Assembly (NCBI RefSeq): GCF_013387475.1
Contig: NZ_VWNB01000006.1
Location: 1 to 64,000 of the forward strand
Length of the DNA stretch: 64,000 bases
Direction: 5' to 3'
Origin: Mariprofundus sp. KV
Lineage (GTDB): Bacteria > Pseudomonadota > Zetaproteobacteria > Mariprofundales > Mariprofundaceae
The position numbers were made by a program, and so were the translations under genes. Shown piece by piece: positions 29,084 to 37,313 of this stretch (positions within the stretch are counted from its first letter, which is position 1; every line of letters begins with the position of its first letter). The notes under the pieces were generated by a model. The model did not search any database. It was not told the DNA's origin and was given only the letters and a program-made list of their open reading frames with translations.

Positions 29084-30813
29084 TCAGCTGTTTGAGAAAG
29101 GCCGCCACACTGCTGCTCTGCAGCGCCCTGCTTGGCGCCTGCAGTATCCAGAAATCCGACCGGGGATCAGAAGCTCACGAATCTGAAGCGGCGCAAAAGA
29201 GGCAACAGCAACAGATTGAGCAGATGGATCCCCCGTTTCTCTATCTGGCTGCGCAAAATGCACTGAAAGATGGCAACCGTCCTCTGGCAGCACGCTTCCT
29301 CACAGCCCTAGTCGAGAAAGAACCGGAGGCGATTGAGCCGCAGATCCAGCTGACCAGCCTGCTACTACAGCTGGGCAAAACCGAAGAGGCAGAGAGACAC
29401 ATTGCCCTGCTGCTCAAAAAAGAGCTTAAAAAGGAAGACCTGGAACAACTGCTGCTGACTCAGGCGCGCATGAAGGTAGCAAAAAACAAGCAGGATGAGG
29501 CACTGCCGCTTCTTGATCAGCTGTTCAAAGAGAATCCGGCCAACCTCTCCGGCCGCGACCTGCAAGCCCGCATCCTCTCCGGCCAGAGCCGCTATGCCGA
29601 AGCTCTTGCCGCTATCGATGTGGCAATCCGCAGTGAAGAGCTGCCTGAATTCCGTCTTCTGCAGGCGCAACTGTTTCTCAAGCAGGAGGATAGCAAAGCC
29701 GCCAGAGTATCACTGCAGCGCATGCGTCTGCTGGCGCCTGAAAACGATACTGCTGTACTGCTGCTCAGCAACATCTCCCTGCAGGATAATGACACAGATA
29801 GAGCCGAGAAGGAGCTGCGTGATTTCCTCAATGCCTATCCGGATGCCATTCGGGTGGGCCACGCCCTTGGTAAACTGCTCATTCAGGAGAACCGCATAGC
29901 AGAAGCCATTCTGATCTATCGTGATCTGGCCAACCAGAGCGGCCAGAATCCGGAGATCCTGAAAACACTCGGCATACTCTATTTCCGCTACAAGGACTTT
30001 GAGAAGTCTGAAGCAACCTTCAAAAAACTGAACCAGAACAGTCCGGACGATCAGAGCCGTTTCTACCTTGCTGCCAGTCTTGAGGCGCTGGAACGGCCTG
30101 ATGAAGCCCAACCGCTTTATGAGCAGATCGACCCGAAAGGGGCAATGGGGGATGCTGCGCAGATACGCCTGGCAGGCATTGATTTCGCCAATGATGATCT
30201 TAAAAGTGCGCTAACACGGCTGCAGACTGTTCTGAAATCGAAACCATCCGACACCGAAGCCCATCTGATGCGCTCAGCCATTCGCCTGGCCCAGAAACAG
30301 TACAGCCTGCTGCTTGAGGAGACCAGTGAGCTCTCCACCATGAACAAGGTGCATCCGCAACTGCTGTTTAACCGGGCTGTCGCCTTTGATCATCTGAAAC
30401 AGTATGACCAGCTGGAGTTGATGCTCTCTCAGCTGCTCACCCACGCTCCGAAGCACTCCGAGGCGATGAACTTCCTCGGCTACAGCTACGCCATTCAGGG
30501 CATTGAGCTGCATAAAGCTGAAAAACTGATTCTTAAAGCGCTTGAGCTGAAGCCGGATGATGGCTACTACCTTGATTCGCTGGCATGGGTCTATTTTAAA
30601 CGTGGTGAGTTCAAAAAAGCCCTGACCACCCAGAACAGAGCCCTCAAACAGATCAGTGATGATCCGATTATGTTTGAGCACCTTGGCGACATTCTCTGGA
30701 AAAATGGTGATCAACCTGCTGCACGAGAGGCATGGGAGAAGTCCCTGCAGATGAACAGTGACGATTCCGACGCCATTAAACATAAAATTAAACATGGTCT
30801 GGATGGCGACTGA
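29080..30813 (+). CDS. TPR-repeat lipoprotein
   Basis: 577 residues. The signal peptide ends in the lipobox LLGAC (Cys21), so this is probably an envelope lipoprotein. After a Gln-rich segment (RQQQQIEQM), the whole protein is made of tetratricopeptide-type helical pairs, the clearest being YLAAQNALKDGNRPLAARFL, ILYFRYKDFEKSEATFKKL and LAWVYFKRGEFKKALTTQNRAL. Such superhelices scaffold protein complexes; proteins of this shape occur next to lolB in other proteobacteria. Overlaps with the JAMM gene (ATGA) and lolB (TGATG) indicate a translationally coupled operon. Partner unknown. Confidence 0.85.
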   Translation: MISCLRKAATLLLCSALLGACSIQKSDRGSEAHESEAAQKRQQQQIEQMDPPFLYLAAQNALKDGNRPLAARFLTALVEKEPEAIEPQIQLTSLLLQLGKTEEAERHIALLLKKELKKEDLEQLLLTQARMKVAKNKQDEALPLLDQLFKENPANLSGRDLQARILSGQSRYAEALAAIDVAIRSEELPEFRLLQAQLFLKQEDSKAARVSLQRMRLLAPENDTAVLLLSNISLQDNDTDRAEKELRDFLNAYPDAIRVGHALGKLLIQENRIAEAILIYRDLANQSGQNPEILKTLGILYFRYKDFEKSEATFKKLNQNSPDDQSRFYLAASLEALERPDEAQPLYEQIDPKGAMGDAAQIRLAGIDFANDDLKSALTRLQTVLKSKPSDTEAHLMRSAIRLAQKQYSLLLEETSELSTMNKVHPQLLFNRAVAFDHLKQYDQLELMLSQLLTHAPKHSEAMNFLGYSYAIQGIELHKAEKLILKALELKPDDGYYLDSLAWVYFKRGEFKKALTTQNRALKQISDDPIMFEHLGDILWKNGDQPAAREAWEKSLQMNSDDSDAIKHKIKHGLDGD

Positions 30814-31358
30814 TGTTTGCCGCAGTCAGGTCTCGCGTTGCACCTTTAGCGTTACTGTTGATCTGCACAGCCATGCTTACATCGGCATGTGTTAAGCAGC
30901 CTGTTACCACGACTGAAAAAACCTCTATCGGCCCCTACAGCGACTTTGCAGCCCGGCTTATTGTCATCGAACCCAAACGTCGCTGGCAGGTGATGCTGCA
31001 GTGGCGTGCCGACTCCCCTGACAGAGGCGATGTGAGACTAACCCATGCTGCCACCGGCACCGTCATCGAACTGCGCTGGTTCGCCAATCAGATGCAGCTG
31101 CGCAGCACAGCGTCGCGGATGTGGGAGCCCGTCGATTCGACACAACTGGGAAGTCAGGGCATTGTTATTCCGCCGCAACAGCTGGCCTCCATTCTACTGG
31201 GGCAGATGCCCAGCCACTTCATCCATAAAAAAGAGGGGTTATGGGAGAGCAGAGCATCGGGAAGTCCGATCCGCCTGCAGTGGACTGCATCGATGCACAA
31301 ACTGACCATGACCGACATTAAACATGGACGTCGGGCAACGATGTTGATTCAGCCATGA
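30813..31358 (+). CDS. lolB: Outer-membrane lipoprotein receptor LolB-like
   Basis: 181 residues with a lipobox LTSAC (Cys26). LolB takes lipoproteins from periplasmic LolA and inserts them in the outer membrane. Sequence similarity is modest (WQVMLQWRADSPDRGDVRLTH, then a hydrophobic loop region and IRLQWTASMHKLTM), but the position directly before ispE and prs is the one lolB holds in E. coli. A one-base overlap with the TPR gene and a four-base overlap with ispE support the operon. Confidence 0.75.
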   Translation: MFAAVRSRVAPLALLLICTAMLTSACVKQPVTTTEKTSIGPYSDFAARLIVIEPKRRWQVMLQWRADSPDRGDVRLTHAATGTVIELRWFANQMQLRSTASRMWEPVDSTQLGSQGIVIPPQQLASILLGQMPSHFIHKKEGLWESRASGSPIRLQWTASMHKLTMTDIKHGRRATMLIQP

Positions 31359-32242
31359 AATTGAGACTTCCTGCGCCGGCCAAAATCAACCTGCACCTGT
31401 TGGTCACTGCGATTCGCGAGGATGGCATGCACGAGCTTGATACCAGCTTCGCCTATACCGACATCTGCGATGAGCTGCAGATAGAGCCTTGCGATACGCT
31501 GACAGTCAGTTGCTCCACGCCTGAGCTCTCAGGTGAAAAGAATCTGGTGTATAAACTGCTTGATGCTTTCAGAAAACAATACGGCATCTCGCAGGGGCTT
31601 GCCGTTCATATCGTCAAGAATATCCCTGCGCAGGCGGGACTGGGTGGCGGCTCCTCCGATGCTGCCACCGCACTACTGGCTGCCAACCGGCTTTGGCAAC
31701 TGGATATTCCGACAGCGGAGCTGATCACTTTCGCAGCCCCCTTCGGCGCTGATATCCCCTGCTTCCTCTATGGCAAGGCGAGCTGCGCTCGCGGTATCGG
31801 TGAAAAACTCAATGATTACCCGGATTCACTACCTGAAAAGGCACTGCTTCTGGTCTGGCCCGGCACAGGACTCTCTACCGCAGAGGTCTTTCAACACTTT
31901 GATCATCAGATAAATTCGGGGGATCGCACATTGACCCCGCCAGAGGGGCTGGATACCATCCGGCGCGATTCAAGCTGCCTCGGGAAAAATGATCTCGAAG
32001 GTAGCGCATGCAGCCTGAGTCTTGAGGTTTCGCAGCTCCTACAAGCGTTGCGCAAACATTCAGATACAGTATGGATGAGTGGAAGTGGCTCAACATGTAT
32101 TGCCCTGTTTGATCATCCTGAACAGGCCAGAGCCGTGGCAGCACATCTGAAGATGCAGAACCCGGCAAACTGGACGTTTGTCGGCACAATGCAGCAGCAA
32201 CATCAGCTGGATGAGAAATATTGGGACGTAGCCAAGCGGTAA
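31355..32242 (+). CDS. ispE: 4-diphosphocytidyl-2-C-methyl-D-erythritol kinase
   Basis: 295 residues (E. coli 283). A GHMP kinase that phosphorylates CDP-ME in the MEP isoprenoid pathway. It begins PAPAKINLHLLVT (catalytic Lys), has the ATP loop QAGLGGGSSDAATALL, APFGADIPCFLYG with the catalytic Asp, and the third motif WMSGSGSTCIALF. The last seven codons including the stop (WDVAKR, TAA at 32240-32242) lie inside the tRNA-Gln gene, so maturation of the tRNA would cut the ispE message before its stop codon. Overlaps lolB by four bases. Confidence 0.95.
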   Translation: MKLRLPAPAKINLHLLVTAIREDGMHELDTSFAYTDICDELQIEPCDTLTVSCSTPELSGEKNLVYKLLDAFRKQYGISQGLAVHIVKNIPAQAGLGGGSSDAATALLAANRLWQLDIPTAELITFAAPFGADIPCFLYGKASCARGIGEKLNDYPDSLPEKALLLVWPGTGLSTAEVFQHFDHQINSGDRTLTPPEGLDTIRRDSSCLGKNDLEGSACSLSLEVSQLLQALRKHSDTVWMSGSGSTCIALFDHPEQARAVAAHLKMQNPANWTFVGTMQQQHQLDEKYWDVAKR

Positions 32243-32296
32243 GGCAGCGGGTTTTGATCCCGTCATGCGCAGGTTCGAATCCTGCCGTCCCAGCCA
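32222..32296 (+). tRNA. tRNA-Gln (anticodon TTG)
   Basis: 75 nt including an encoded CCA. The acceptor stem TGGGACG/CGTCCCA, the D arm GCC/GGC, the anticodon stem GCGGG/CCCGT around the loop TTTTGAT, and the T arm GCAGG TTCGAAT CCTGC all pair. The anticodon TTG reads CAA, and CAG by wobble. Its first 21 nt are also the end of ispE on the same strand, so it is probably transcribed as part of that operon. Confidence 0.97.
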
Positions 32297-32315
32297 GTTA
32301 TTTTTTCGGGATGCT

Positions 32316-32461
32316 CTGAATAACTACATCCGTGTAGGCATTCAGCAGGCAAAGGAAAAAGTGTCACTGTTCCTTTGCTCACAACATCAGGCACTTAGCG
32401 TGCATGATGTTGGCAGGCCATCCATAGCCTGCTCGGATACGCTGACTTTTTCAGCGCATCC
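32316..32461 (+). ncRNA. Five consecutive hairpins before prs (candidate structured leader RNA)
   Basis: Five stem-loops follow each other with 0-3 nt between them: 32316-32345 (CTGAAT + CTACA stems, TCCG loop), 32349-32378 (GCAAAGGAA/TTCCTTTGC), 32382-32412 (CAACATCA + GCAC stems), 32413-32432 (GCAGGC/GCCTGC), 32435-32461 (GGAT + CGCTGA stems). No ORF or repeat explains them, and the hairpins differ in sequence. They lie between tRNA-Gln and the prs start. A cis-regulatory leader or small RNA is possible; no known riboswitch class is recognised. Confidence 0.6.
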
Positions 32462-32528
32462 TTAGCAGAACCCAGGGTAGAGGTGATCGATGAGCGCTTA
32501 CACTATCGAACAGAGGAGTGATCACACT

Positions 32529-33479
32529 ATGGTCTACGAGAAACTGCGTCTCTTTTCAGGCACCTCAAATCCACCGCTTGCACAGGCGATCTGCGAACAT
32601 ATCGGTAAACCTCAGGGTGAGATCTACACCCAGCGCTTCTCTGATGGCGAAATCTTCATACAGGTCAAAGAGACCATTCGTGGTCTGGATGCCTTCTTTA
32701 TCCAGAGCACATCTGCTCCTGCCAACGACAACCTGATGGAGCTGCTTATCTTTATCGATGCAGCCAAACGTGCCTCAACCCGTAACATCTGTGCTGTCAT
32801 CCCCTACTTCGGCTATGCACGTCAGGATCGTAAAAGTGCCGGACGCACCCCTATTTCAGCCAAACTGGTTGCCGATCTTATCTCCCGTGCCGGTGCAACT
32901 CGCGTATTGACCCTCGACCTGCACGCCACCCAGATTCAGGGCTTCTTCGATATTCCGGTGGACAACATCTTTGCTATCCCGCTGTTTTCCAAGGATATTG
33001 AAGAGAAAAACAATATGGATAATGTGATGATCGTCTCCCCCGATGTGGGTGGTGTGGTTCGTGCCCGCGCACTGGCTGCTCGCTTGCATGTGGATATGGC
33101 GATTGTGGATAAACGTCGCCCTGCCCCTAACGTTGCCAAAGTGATGAACATCATTGGTGATGTGGCTGGCAAACACTGTATTCTCATCGATGATATGGTG
33201 GATACTGCCGGAACCCTCTGCGGCGCTGCCGAAGCCCTGCTTGAGCGTGGTGCGACCAAGGTCAGTGCCTACGCCTCCCACGGTGTCCTCTCTGGACCTG
33301 CGGCAGAACGACTGGTTAAGTCCAATCTGCATGAGCTGGTGATTACTGACAGCATTCTGCAACCGCAGCGAATTCTCGATACCGGCAAGGTTCGCACAAT
33401 CTCAATTGCCCCTCTGATGGGAGAGGCGATCACCCGCATCTACGACGCCCGTTCAATCAGCAGCCTCTACGAGGATTAA
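32529..33479 (+). CDS. prs: Ribose-phosphate pyrophosphokinase
   Basis: 316 residues (E. coli 315). It makes PRPP from ribose-5-phosphate and ATP for nucleotide, His and Trp synthesis. Signatures: LRLFSGTSNPPLA start, the ATP-binding PYFGYARQDRK, the metal site LDLHATQIQGFFD, and the PRPP loop CILIDDMVDTAGTLCGAA. The ATG at 32529 matches the family length and has GGAG 10 nt upstream; the ATG at 32490, with GAGGTG upstream, would add 13 residues and cannot be excluded. In E. coli prs also follows ispE. Confidence 0.96.
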   Translation: MVYEKLRLFSGTSNPPLAQAICEHIGKPQGEIYTQRFSDGEIFIQVKETIRGLDAFFIQSTSAPANDNLMELLIFIDAAKRASTRNICAVIPYFGYARQDRKSAGRTPISAKLVADLISRAGATRVLTLDLHATQIQGFFDIPVDNIFAIPLFSKDIEEKNNMDNVMIVSPDVGGVVRARALAARLHVDMAIVDKRRPAPNVAKVMNIIGDVAGKHCILIDDMVDTAGTLCGAAEALLERGATKVSAYASHGVLSGPAAERLVKSNLHELVITDSILQPQRILDTGKVRTISIAPLMGEAITRIYDARSISSLYED

Positions 33480-33525
33480 TTTCGATGACGCATCGGCACA
33501 GAGAGATGCCGAAGTCACAATAAAT

Positions 33526-34851
33526 ATGAAGCTGATCTCTGTTGATACTGAAGCTATTGAGCAGCACTACGCGGTACTGAACCGGATCGGCCCTGTCGAC
33601 GGTGATCCCGACAACGGTTTTCTTCGCGCCCCCTACTCCGCTGCTGAAACTGCAGCCATCAGCTATATCCAACAGGTTGCCAGAGCGGCAGGCCTGAACT
33701 GCCGATTCGATGCTGTCGGCAACCTGATCGTTGCAACCCCCGGATCGTTCTCCGCATGGGTAGAGACAGGTTCGCATATCGATACTGTTCCGGGTGGCGG
33801 CAACTTTGATGGCACTGCCGGTGTGGTGGCAGGACTAGCGGCACTGCTGGCCATCCACAGCTCCGGAACTGTTTTACAACGCGGTCTGCGCCTGCGTATC
33901 TGGCGTGGCGAAGAGTCCGCCTGCTTCGGTGTCACCTCTATCGGTTCCAGAGCTGCCTTTGGCAGACTCGATGCATCAGCTCTTATGCATAACTATGCCG
34001 GAAGATCACTTGCTGAGGCAATGCTTGAGCAGGGGGCAGACCCTGAGCTGATTCGTGCAGGCAGACCGGCAATAGATAAGCATGAACGTGATAGCATCGC
34101 CGCCTTTCTCGAACTGCATATTGAACAGGGCAAGGTGCTCGAAGCTTGCGGCAAGGATATCGGTATCGTCACCGCCATCCGCGGCTCCAAACGCAGCTGG
34201 GTTAATCTTCACGGCACCTTTGATCACTCTGGAGCCACGCCGATGGGGCCTGAATTCCGGCAGGATGCCAATCTGACTATGGCATATATTATGGTACGGC
34301 TCGATCAGCTACTCAGACAGGCCAACAGTGAAGGTGCCGATCTCGTACAGACCGCGGGTCTGGTGAATCCTCCGCAGCAACCCGGCTCCAGCCTTCCTCT
34401 TGGTGAAAATGCCATTACCAAAATAAGTGGAGCCGCCTGCTTCTCATATGAGGTGCGTGGTTGCGATGCAGAGAGCGTGGAGAGCTACTGTGATCGCGCC
34501 TTTGCACTGATCCGTGAAACTGCAGAAGAGTTCGGCACCACTGTTGCGATAGAGACCTTCTCCGATCAGGCTGGCATCCCAAACCTGAACCCTGAACTCC
34601 AGAAACTAATGACAGAAAGCTGCATGGCACTGGATCTCAGCTACACATCTCTGCCCAGCGGCGCCTGGCACGATGCAGGCACACTGGCACAACAGGTAAG
34701 AGGCGATGGCACAACCATCCCGGTCGGCATGATATTTATTCCGTGTTACAACGGCATCAGCCACTCACCAGATGAACGCTCTACCCCCCTGCAGATCGCC
34801 AGAGGGGCATCGTTGCTCGCCACAACCATGATCGAGCTGGCCTCTATCTGA
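33526..34851 (+). CDS. M20-family amidase, hydantoinase/carbamoylase type
   Basis: 441 residues. A Zn-dependent amidohydrolase of the group containing N-carbamoyl-L-amino-acid hydrolase, allantoate amidohydrolase and beta-ureidopropionase. Metal and catalytic motifs: TGSHIDTVPGGGNFDGTAGV (His and Asp), WRGEESACF, FLELHIEQG, the dimerisation-domain substrate motif FDHSGATPMG, PSGAWHDAGTLAQ and CYNGISHSPDE. The exact substrate cannot be told from sequence; no hydantoinase or pyrimidine-catabolism genes are adjacent. No clear ribosome site. It lies 46 bp after prs and may read through from it; its 3' end overlaps the convergent acyltransferase gene by 8 bp. Confidence 0.88.
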   Translation: MKLISVDTEAIEQHYAVLNRIGPVDGDPDNGFLRAPYSAAETAAISYIQQVARAAGLNCRFDAVGNLIVATPGSFSAWVETGSHIDTVPGGGNFDGTAGVVAGLAALLAIHSSGTVLQRGLRLRIWRGEESACFGVTSIGSRAAFGRLDASALMHNYAGRSLAEAMLEQGADPELIRAGRPAIDKHERDSIAAFLELHIEQGKVLEACGKDIGIVTAIRGSKRSWVNLHGTFDHSGATPMGPEFRQDANLTMAYIMVRLDQLLRQANSEGADLVQTAGLVNPPQQPGSSLPLGENAITKISGAACFSYEVRGCDAESVESYCDRAFALIRETAEEFGTTVAIETFSDQAGIPNLNPELQKLMTESCMALDLSYTSLPSGAWHDAGTLAQQVRGDGTTIPVGMIFIPCYNGISHSPDERSTPLQIARGASLLATTMIELASI

Positions 34852-35506
34852 CCTGCTCAACCGAACCGGTCTGCTTGAAAAAACTGTCCGCTGCCTGCTG
34901 TGTGGCATCCATTGCCTGCTGAACAGACAGCAGCGCTTCATGATCATCAGCATCTGCCGCAACGCTCACAGCTTCACCATAGACGATAACGCCAGCAGTA
35001 AAAGGCTTGGGGATATAGAAGTGATCCCATGATGAGGTGATGCGCCACTGCCGTTTTGTTGCCCAAATCACAGGGCGAATCGGCAGCCCGGTCTTTTTAG
35101 CCAGTTGAATGGTGCCGAGCTGCACCCTCTCACGCGGCCCCTTCGGCCCGTCCGGTGTAATGCCGAAATCGCATCTCTCTTTCTGATAGGTTCGCACCAT
35201 CTGCAACAGTGCTCTGGCTCCGCCGCGCGTGGACGAGCCGCGTATGGTTCTAAATCCCTGCAACTGCAGTGTATCAGCAATATAACCGCCATCACGATGT
35301 TCGGAGATCAGCGTATAACCACGACACCCTCGCAGGGCCACCCCCATCATCAGGATGCGTGCATGCCAGAATGCGAAGATATGGCGCTCAGGGGCCGCCG
35401 GATCGTAACAACCTCCCAGACGCTGCCAGCGAATCGTAAGCGACAGAAAGGCGATGATCAGCCTGATCAAGCGCGGCACCAGCCAAATCAACAGTCGCTC
35501 TCTCAT
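34844..35506 (-). CDS. DUF374 lysophospholipid-acyltransferase-like protein
   Basis: 220 residues. One N-terminal membrane helix (about 10-27) precedes an LPLAT-fold domain of the DUF374 type: the histidine motif IFAFWHARILM, ISEHRDGGYIA, RGSSTRGGARALLQM and the conserved GITPDGPKGPRE. DUF374 proteins are inner-membrane acyltransferase homologues, probably acting on lipid A or a related lipid; the substrate is not established for this one. No lpx or waa genes are adjacent. Tail-to-tail with the amidase gene. Confidence 0.85.
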   Translation of the reverse strand: MRERLLIWLVPRLIRLIIAFLSLTIRWQRLGGCYDPAAPERHIFAFWHARILMMGVALRGCRGYTLISEHRDGGYIADTLQLQGFRTIRGSSTRGGARALLQMVRTYQKERCDFGITPDGPKGPRERVQLGTIQLAKKTGLPIRPVIWATKRQWRITSSWDHFYIPKPFTAGVIVYGEAVSVAADADDHEALLSVQQAMDATQQAADSFFKQTGSVEQVR

Positions 35507-35605
35507 CCGTTTTACTACCCTCTCCCCAAAAAAACGTTTTTCTGTTCAACCCTAAACTTATCACCAAATCCGGAACGACGTTAGAGCCTTCTCATCTTAA
35601 CGTGG

Positions 35606-35664
35606 CTCTGATTCAGAATCAGAGTCCTGAAATGCAAAAAAAGGTCTGACTTGCGCCAGACCTT
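35606..35664 (-). terminator. Terminator of the Ala-rich lipoprotein gene, with adjacent palindrome
   Basis: On the minus strand the stem AAGGTCTG/CAGACCTT (35641-35664) runs into seven T. Just beyond it, CTCTGATTC A GAATCAGAG (35606-35624) is a perfect 9-bp inverted repeat of unknown role. The rest of 35507-35692 holds nothing I recognise. Confidence 0.75.
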
Positions 35665-35692
35665 GATCACTTCATCGTTGCTGCGAACCTGC

Positions 35693-36034
35693 TTACTTCA
35701 TCACAGCCGCAGCCGCATCAACAGCTTCGGAACTTTTTTCACTGACAACCTCTGCAGCGTCGGAAGCCACTTCAGCAGTGGCATCAACCGCATCAGATGC
35801 AGCTTCACTAACGACCTCTGCAGCATCAGAAGCCACTTCAGCAGCTGCATCAACAGCTTTAGAGGCGGCCTCGCTTACAGCTTTCGCTGCATCTGCTGCA
35901 GTATCAGAAGCAGCCTCTACAGCACTGGACGCTGCAGCCGGAATAGTACGTTCTGCAGGTTTTTCGCTTGAACAAGCCGCCAACGAAAATGAGACTACAG
36001 CTGCGACGGTTATAATCAGGGTATTCAACTTCAT
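35693..36034 (-). CDS. Ala-rich repeat lipoprotein
   Basis: 113 residues. Lipobox SLAAC (Cys21). The mature part is a low-complexity alpha-helical repeat of Ala, Val, Ser, Asp and Glu with an 11-residue/22-residue period (AEVASDAAEVVSEAASDAVD, then a near copy). The DNA repeat is about 66 bp. The pattern recalls LEA-like and Lpp-like helices: a long amphipathic rod tethered to the membrane. Function unknown. Own terminator, monocistronic. Confidence 0.7.
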   Translation of the reverse strand: MKLNTLIITVAAVVSFSLAACSSEKPAERTIPAAASSAVEAASDTAADAAKAVSEAASKAVDAAAEVASDAAEVVSEAASDAVDATAEVASDAAEVVSEKSSEAVDAAAAVMK

Positions 36035-36189
36035 CAGGTTTATTCTCCTTTTTTACAATGCTCAATCATTTTTTGAACAGTGCCTCTATCAGGTGCAGTT
36101 CATAGCGTATGACAGCGCATCAAATAGTCAATCAATCCGCTGCATTGATTAAATTCATGCGTGCAAAATATGATCACCTTACAGCTCAT

Positions 36190-36465
36190 CTAGAGCGCAG
36201 AAAACAGCTCCGATAGCAGCAACAGCGAGATCGCAACAGTCAGGCCGGAGAACAGAAACAGTTTCCTGCCATAACCGTTGAGTTTGGAGAGTGGAGGCAG
36301 GCGCTCTTTATAACGCCTCTGCTCCTCTTCAGGCAGTTCAATCATGAACAGCTGCTTAGGTCCGAAACGAATATAGATATAGAGCCCGAAAGCGCTATTC
36401 ATGGTCAGCAGCAACAGCATGATCATGACAGTTTCAGCTGTCATCTCAAATTCTGCTGCCGGCAT
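36190..36465 (-). CDS. Small two-TM membrane protein, unknown
   Basis: 91 residues (or 84 from the internal ATG at residue 8). Membrane helices lie at about 13-32 and 67-88, joined by a charged cytoplasmic or periplasmic loop (PEEEQRRYKERLPPLSK). No family recognised and no ribosome site stands out. Codon use is like the neighbours', and no convincing alternative ORF overlaps it. Divergent from rplY. Confidence 0.55.
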   Translation of the reverse strand: MPAAEFEMTAETVMIMLLLLTMNSAFGLYIYIRFGPKQLFMIELPEEEQRRYKERLPPLSKLNGYGRKLFLFSGLTVAISLLLLSELFSAL

Positions 36466-36564
36466 TTATTTTGCTCAATGTCCAACTCCCTGGAACTCTT
36501 TCAGTCGCCAACCCTCAACCGATAGTCGAAATCTGTATAGTCCCAAGAGGGGGGATAAGACAAA

Positions 36565-36658
36565 TTGGACTTTTATGTTGCAATGCATAGAGTGCGCGCC
36601 CGCGTTGAAAACCTGTATCAACGCCGCCGTCACGGGATAACCCGACGGTGCATTTTTT
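36565..36658 (+). promoter_or_regulatory. rplY promoter and terminator-like leader hairpin
   Basis: TTGGAC (36565-36570), a 17-bp spacer and TAGAGT (36588-36593) form a promoter. About 25 nt into the leader, CCGTC-ac-GGG-ATAA-CCC-GACGG (36627-36648) is followed by CATTTTTT, a terminator-like structure ending 1-3 nt before the GGAGG ribosome site. This arrangement suggests attenuation or feedback control of rplY. Confidence 0.55.
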
Positions 36659-36670
36659 GGAGGATATACT

Positions 36671-37306
36671 ATGACTGATTTTATTGTAGAAGCTGAGCTT
36701 CGCGAAGAGACTGGCCGCAGTGCAGCACGCCGTCTGCGCCGCGCCGGCAAACTGCCCGGCATTATTTATGGCGGCGACAAGCCTGACCTGCCGATCACTA
36801 TGGACTACAACACTGTTTCCAAGCTGTTGAATGAAGAGCTGTTCCACACCTCTATGCTGGAAGTTAAAGTAAAAGGCTCACGTGGTAAAAATACCGTGAT
36901 GCTGAAAGATTCCCAGTATGATCCTCTGAAAGATACTGCAACCCACCTCGACTTCATGCGCGTATCTGCCTCTGACAGCATCACCATGGACGTTCCAGTT
37001 GTAGCGATCAATACCGAGAAGTGCCCTGGTGTTGCCATGGGTGGCATGGTTTCCATCATCCGTCACTCTCTGGAAGTCAGCTGCCGTGCGGACTCCGTAC
37101 CTGAGCACATCGAGATCGACTGTGGTGCACTGGAGCTCGGCGCTTCTGTTCACATTGAAGACATCACGCTGCCAGCAGGCACAGAAGTGCATCACGATGT
37201 AAACTTCACCATTCTGAACATTGCTGTACCGAAGGGTGCAGGCAGCGCTGAATCAGAAGAAGAAGATGCAGTAGAAACCGAAGTAGAAAACGGCTCAGCT
37301 GAGTAA
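36671..37306 (+). CDS. rplY: Ribosomal protein bL25, Ctc form
   Basis: 211 residues: the long form with an N-terminal 5S-rRNA-binding L25 domain (1-95, EETGRSAARRLRRAGKLPGIIYG) and a C-terminal TL5/Ctc beta domain (100-185, DVPVVAINTEKCPGV, LPEHIEID-like and HHDVNFTILNIAVP), then an acidic tail (SEEEDAVETEVENGSAE). It is part of the 50S central protuberance. GGAGG precedes the ATG by 7 nt. rplY-pth-ychF order is common in bacteria. Confidence 0.95.
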   Translation: MTDFIVEAELREETGRSAARRLRRAGKLPGIIYGGDKPDLPITMDYNTVSKLLNEELFHTSMLEVKVKGSRGKNTVMLKDSQYDPLKDTATHLDFMRVSASDSITMDVPVVAINTEKCPGVAMGGMVSIIRHSLEVSCRADSVPEHIEIDCGALELGASVHIEDITLPAGTEVHHDVNFTILNIAVPKGAGSAESEEEDAVETEVENGSAE

Positions 37307-37313
37307 AGCTTAA

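Noticed and set aside
32316-32461. Known riboswitch class in the prs leader
   Set aside because: None of the purine, PRPP, ppGpp or cobalamin core motifs I know is visible.
32490-32528. Longer start for prs
   Set aside because: It would add 13 residues not found in the family; kept as an alternative because it has a fair ribosome site.
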